In this document: positions 59,090 to 64,000 of the stretch, piece after piece
Position numbering within the stretch: the first letter of the stretch is position 1
Layout: each line of letters opens with the position of its first letter
NCBI GenBank assembly: GCA_032207245.1
Contig: CM063503.1
Span: 64,610,066 to 64,674,065 of the forward strand
Direction of reading: 5' to 3'
DNA from: Pardosa pseudoannulata
Taxonomy: Eukaryota; Arthropoda; Arachnida; Araneae; Lycosidae
DNA: 64,000 nt
Notes under the pieces: model-generated
The model's input: only the letters and a program-made list of their open reading frames with translations
Database searches by the model: none
What the model was told of the DNA's origin: nothing
Made by a program: the position numbers and the translations under genes

Positions 59090-59700
59090 TTCAACCGGCA
59101 TAATTTTTCAGAACAGAAAACACATCGAAGCACAGAATCTTCCAGTCTGTCAAATGGTAATTTTTTTTACAACTAGAAAAGTATTGTTAAATAAAAGATT
59201 TTATGGATAAAGAACACTTTTGTCTGAAAATTATAATTTCCTAATTTTCCTTTATAAAGGAGGTAAAAAAGGAATCAACTTATTTATTAGCGTTACGAAA
59301 TTTCATCTTCCTATATCCCTAATATTGTCTGATTTTTTAGAAAACTTCTGAGAATGGTACTTCCTAACTGTCAACTTAAATAAACCTTCGCCCCTAATTC
59401 TCATCACAATGTCAGAAGCAGATGCTATCCCAAGTACGTTCTCATCAACCACACGGTCATTTCTATAAAGCTGTTGTTCTAGCCTTTCTTGAAACACGAA
59501 GATTGACGTAAAAGTTTGCACTTCTAAATTCATAAGAACATTCATTAATGATATGATAAGAAAATCATTTTGGTAAAAATAGTGTAAAGTTTTCCGATGA
59601 TCATTCAATGAGATCAAATTTACTGAAAGATCTCTTTGCACTTAGATGTTTACTGTTATTTAATCAGTATATATGTTCTTGATACACGAAAATATTTTAT
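59090..59700 (-). repeat. Copy of the exon-bearing repeat family with a long ORF
   Basis: A minus-strand ORF of 112 codons (59303-59641) includes FTSIFVFQERLEQQLYRNDR, VVDENVLGIASASDIV and GEGLFKLTVRKYHSQ. It aligns without frameshift to the ORF at 42,847 (FVFQERQEQQLCRNER-LADEKVLRIASASDSM) and extends further. Upstream blocks (GAATCTTCCAGTCTGTCAAATGG, TTTATGGATAAAGAACACTTT) also match. Confidence 0.75.
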
Positions 59701-61435
59701 ATGATTATCGTTAAATTAATAATCACAAGAGTTTAAAATAGAGCAAAATATAATAAACGGTTTTTTTTAGATGATGAATGCAGAAATCTTATCTCTAAGG
59801 TACTTATTTTAAGATATTTCTTAATTTAAAAATTTTCAAATTAAAAATTATTAAAAAATTATCAAATTAAAAATTATTAAAAAATTTTCAAGTTAAAAAT
59901 TATTAAAAAATTTTCACATTAAAAATCATTAAAAAATATCAAATTAAATATTATTAAAATATTTCAAATTAAAAATTATTAAAAAATTATCAAATTAAAA
60001 ATCATTAAAACAATTAAAAAAAATTTCAATTTAAAAAATTTTTTAATTTAATAATTTTAAAAATTTTCTGATTCTAAAATAATTTGACTGATCTCTAAGA
60101 TAAGTCTAATTATCTTAGAATGATTTTTTAAATAATTTGTCACGTTTAAATTCATATATCTCCGATTCAGTCTCAACTACATTGTTGAAATTTTGTACCA
60201 ATATTCTATATTACGTTTTCAAGAGTTTAAAAATAGAACAAATATAATAAACGGATCTTTTTAGATGATGAATGCAGAAATCTTATCTCTAAGGTACTTA
60301 TTATAATTCTAAGATATTTCTTAATTTAAAAAATTTTCAAATTAAATATTATTAAAATATTTCAAATTAAAAATTATTAAAAAATTATCAAATTAAAAAT
60401 CATTAAAACAATTAAAATTTTTCAATTTTTCAATTTTTTAATTTAATAATTTTAAAAATTTTCTGATTCTAAAATAATTTGACTGATCTCTAAGATAAGT
60501 CTAATTATCTTAGAATGATTTTTTAAATAATTTGTCAAGTTCAAATTCATATATCTCCAATTCAGTCTCCACTACATTGTTGAAATTTTGTACAAATATT
60601 CTATATTATGTTTTCAAGAGTTTAAAATAGAGCAAATATAATAAACGATTTTTTTAGATGATGAATGCAGAAATCTTATCTCTAAGGTACTTATTATAAT
60701 TCTAAGATATTTCTTAATTTAAAAAATTTCAAATTAAAAATTATTAAAAAATTATCAAATTAAAAATTATTAAAAAATTATCAAATTAAAAATTATTAAA
60801 AAATTATCAAATTAAAAATTATTAAAAAATTAAAAATTTTCAATTTAAAAATTTCTTAATTTAAAAACTTTAAAAATTTTCTGATTCTAAAATAATTCGA
60901 CTGATCTCTAAGGTAAATCGAATTATCTTAGAATGCTTTTTTTAATAATTTGTCAAGTTCAAATTCATATATCTCCAATTCAGTCTCAACTACATTGTTG
61001 AAATTTTTGTACAAATATTCTATATTATGTTTTCGAGAGCTTAAAATAGAGCAAATATAATAAACGGTTCTTTTTAGATGAGGAATGCAGAAATATTATC
61101 TCTAAGGTACTTATTATAATTCTAAGATATTTCTTAATTTAAAAAATTTCAAATTAAAAATTATTAAAAAATTATCAAATTAAAAATTATTAAAAAATTA
61201 TCAAATTAAAAATTATTAAAAAATTAAAAATTTTCAATTTAAAAATTTCTTAATTTAAAAACTTTAAAAATTTTCTGATTCTAAAATAATTCGACTGATT
61301 TCTAAGGTAAATCGAATTATCTTAGAATTTTTTTTTAATAATTTGTCAAGTTCAAATTCATATATCTCCAATTCAATTTCAACGACATTGTTGAAATTTT
61401 GTACAAATATCCTATATTATGTTTTCTTTGGTATT
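59690..61435. repeat. Tandem array, about 400-bp unit, four copies, with nested AATTAAAAATTATTAAAA minisatellite
   Basis: CTGATTCTAAAATAATT recurs at 60,068, 60,463, 60,881 and 61,275 (spacings 395, 418, 394). Each unit carries GATGAATGCAGAAATCTTATC, TCTAAGGTACTTATT and CTACATTGTTGAAATTTT. It also carries a variable number of ATTATCAAATTAAAA-type short repeats with the complementary TTTAATTT motif. Confidence 0.93.
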
Positions 61436-61659
61436 TTAAATTAAAAGCAATAATTTTTAAAATATCGTTTATAAGACAAAAAATCATTCTCCCCAAATCC
61501 ATATTTTTGTTACCCTAAATCCAACTTTTATGATTATTAAAAATTTTGAAGTCAATAATTTTACAAATCCAAAGACAAATAATTAATTAATATTTTTCCT
61601 ACATAATAATGAAAAAAAATTTTAAAGATCTGTTCAATCATAATTTTCAAAAATGTAAA

Positions 61660-62480
61660 TATTTGAGAATTATATACTCTGTCATAGGGTCATTTTTTCC
61701 ATAACTTCTAAGAAAAGAGTATAAAGAATGAACAAGGTTCCCACGATAAAGAATAATTTCATTTAAAATAATAAAATTTGAGAATTTCTAATTTATTTTT
61801 CTAAATAAAGACAAATAACGAAGTAAATTGTTATTCAATGTTCCAAAATGTTATTTCCCATCTATCTTTTGCCGAACGATGGTCGATTGGTTAGGATGCA
61901 GGCCTTCGGTATTGGAGTTCGTGAGTTCGAATCCCTCAGTGGCATGGGTGTTCATAGCCGTTCAGAATCGGCTTTAAGCTGTAGGTCCCGGTCTCATCAG
62001 CCCTCTTGTTGCAAAAAGTAGGCCGTAGCACTCCAAACCAAACCAAAGTCCTTTATCCTTTTCCCATCTATTTGAGAATTATTTACTCTGCCATAGGGTC
62101 ATTTTTTTCATAACTACTAAGAAAAGTACAAAGAAGGAACCAGGTTCCCACGATAAAGAATAATTTAATTTAAAATAATAAAATTTGAGAATTGCTAATT
62201 TACTTTTCTAAAGGAACACAAATATTGAAGTAAATTGTTATTCAACGTTCCAAAATATTATTTCCCATCTATCCTTTATTCTTTTCCCATCTATTTAAGA
62301 TTTATTTACTCTGTCATAGGGTCATTTTTTTCATAACTACTAAGAAAATTATAAAGAACGAACAAGGTACCCACGATAAAGAATAATTTCATTTAAAATA
62401 ATAAAATTTGAGAATTCCTAATTTACTTTTCTAAAGGAAGACAAATAACGAAGTAAATTGTTATTTAACTTTCCAAAATA
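61660..62480. repeat. Tandem array, about 223-bp unit, three copies, first junction split by a SINE
   Basis: G(T/C)CATAGGGTCATTTTTT recurs at 61,681, 62,090 and 62,313. The second spacing is 223 bp, while the first is 409 bp and includes a SINE of about 177 bp. Shared blocks are CCCACGATAAAGAATAATTT and CCAAAATATTATTTCCCATC. Confidence 0.9.
61871..62047 (+). mobile_element. SINE, complete tRNA-derived copy
   Basis: GCCGAACGATGGTCGATTGGTTAGG (A box region), GTGAGTTCGAATCCCTCAGTGGCA (B box region), TGTTCATAGCCGTTCAGAAT, TAGGTCCCGGTCTCATCAGCC, and tail CTCCAAACCAAACCAAAG. It lies inside the 223-bp array. The target duplication is unclear (ATCTTTT / GTCCTTT). Confidence 0.92.
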
Positions 62481-64000
62481 TTATTTCCCATCTATCCTTG
62501 ACCGGATTTTCGAAAGCACTTTGAGAGTGGTACTTTCTGACTGTCTGACTGATGTTATCTGAAGTACTCTCTCATCAATGAGGACTTCTGTTCTTGCCAT
62601 TCACCAAACTCGAAGATTGATATAGAGGTTTGAAATTGCAGATTTGTAACAGGATTCAATAATGATATAAGAAGAAAATCCCCTTGGTAAAAAAGAGTGC
62701 AAAAGTATCCCATCATCAATCAATGAGATCAAATTTACTGAAAATCTCTTCGTGCTAAAATAAATGTTTACTTCCACTTAACATACCTACGTGTTCTTTT
62801 TAGATAGCAATTTAATAAGTATTTCATTACTAAATTTTCCTGTTTTTAATTTAAATATTATTTCCCATCTATCCTTGACCTGATTTTCGACAGCACTTTG
62901 AGAATGGTATTTTTTGACTGACAGGTTAAAAAACTCTTCCACACAAATTTCCACACTCTGTCACATGCAGATGCTATCCGAAGTACTCTCTGGTCAATGA
63001 AGACTTCTGATCTTGCCATAAAACAAACACGTAGATTGATATAGAGGTAACAGCAGATAGAGGAACTTGCAGATTTTTAACAGGATTCATTAATGATATA
63101 AGAAGAAAATCACCTTGGTAAAAAAGAGTGCAAAAGTATCCCATCATCAATCAATGAGGTCAAATTTACTGAAAATCTCTTCGCGCTAAAATAAATGTTT
63201 TCCACTTAACAAACCTACCTGTTCTTTTTAGATGGCAATTTAACAATTATTTCATTACTAAGCTTTCCTGTTTTTAATTTAAATATTATTTCTCATCTAT
63301 CCTGGACCTGATTTTCGACAGCACTTTGAGAATGGTACTTTCTGACTGTCAAGGTAAAAAACTCCTCCACACACTGTCACATGCAGATGTTATCCGAAGT
63401 ACTTTCTGGTCAATGAGGACATCTGATCGTGCCGTAAAACAAACACGAAGGTTGATATAGAGGTAACAGCAGATAGAGGAACTTGCAGATTTGTAACATG
63501 ATTCATCAATGATATAAGAAGAAAATCACCTTGGTAAAAAAGAGTGCAAAATTATCCCCTCATCAATCAATGAGATCAAATTTACTGAAGATCTCTTCGC
63601 GATAAAATAAATGTTTGCTTTCACTTAACAAACCTACGTGTTCTTGATAGATGGCAATTTAATAAGTATGATTTCATTACTAAGCTTCCTGTTTTTAATA
63701 ATTTAAATATTATTTCCCACCTATCCTTGACCTGATTTTCGACAGCACTTTGAGAATGGTACTGACTGTCAGGTTAAAAAACTCTTCCACACAAATTTCC
63801 ACACACTGTCACATGCAGATGTTATCCGAAGTACTCTCACGTCAAGGAGGACTTCTGATCTTGCCATTCCACTAACACAAAGATTGATATAGAGGTTTGA
63901 ACTTGCAGATTTGTAACAGGATTCATTAATGATATAAGAAGAAAATCACCTTGGTAAAAAAGAGTGCAAAATTATCCCATCTTCAATCAATGAGATTATA
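62481..64000 (-). repeat. Tandem array of a shortened exon-bearing repeat, about 425-bp unit, running off the window
   Basis: TTATTTCCCATCTATCCTTGACC recurs at 62,481, 62,858, 63,286 and 63,710 (spacings 377, 428, 424). The following GATTTTCGACAGCACTTTGAGAATGGTA is shared with 42,795 and 59,330. The remains of the minus-strand exon (ARSEVFID-REYFG-type readings) carry deletions in every copy. The right end is beyond the window. Confidence 0.92.

Overview
The window looks like a stretch of a very AT-rich animal nuclear genome, probably an arthropod and plausibly a spider. It shows long introns flanked by GT/AG signals, long (TA)n tracts, tRNA-derived SINEs, and remnants of pogo/Tigger, mariner, hAT, Gypsy-like and BEL-like LTR elements and non-LTR retrotransposons. 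There are no bacterial-type operons, no rRNA and no convincing cellular tRNA genes. The taxonomic guess comes from the style of the repeats and has not been tested.

Region 1 (1-12,060) holds the one convincing host gene. A 677-codon ORF (1957-3990, +) starts at an ATG in good context and sits in a large exon that may begin at an acceptor at 1489/1490. I do not recognise the protein, which is Ser/Asn-rich and probably disordered. Its frame closes at TGA 3988-3990. Skipping exactly one base at that stop opens a second frame that runs to a donor at 4109/4110, through a 30-nt microexon (5781-5810), into a terminal exon (10284-10324), with every junction in phase. This suggests either an assembly or genomic indel, or a +1 frameshift that would append 63 residues.

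Region 2 (12,060-21,700) is AT-rich sequence without a supportable gene. It contains (TA)n tracts and two fold-back structures; the one at 19,043-19,213 has 41-bp arms.

Region 3 (21,700-32,410) is a transposon graveyard that can be partly dissected. It holds a pogo-like remnant split by a solo LTR with a 4-bp target duplication, and a pair of BEL-like LTRs with a primer-binding-site-like sequence and a 22-nt micro-inversion. It also holds a non-autonomous hAT element with a perfect 8-bp target duplication, a non-LTR RNase H/tail remnant split by another insertion, and a mariner with both termini but a deleted catalytic core.

Region 4 (32,410-41,000) is dominated by (TA)n/(CA)n tracts, a 'GCCCGTGCTTCGC' dispersed element, LTR-like blocks and a five-copy ~300-bp tandem array.

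Region 5 (41,300-64,000) is a mosaic of tandem arrays with units of 73, 175, 223, 400, 425, 470 and 812 bp. Much of it derives from one repeat family that carries an exon-like minus-strand ORF. Interleaved are non-LTR C-terminal remnants, six SINE copies across the window, and two more hAT elements. One locus is a three-level nest (LINE, then hAT, then SINE) that was then duplicated in part. A 73-bp satellite with a four-monomer higher-order repeat and a pair of adjacent palindromes (51,255-51,331) stand out.
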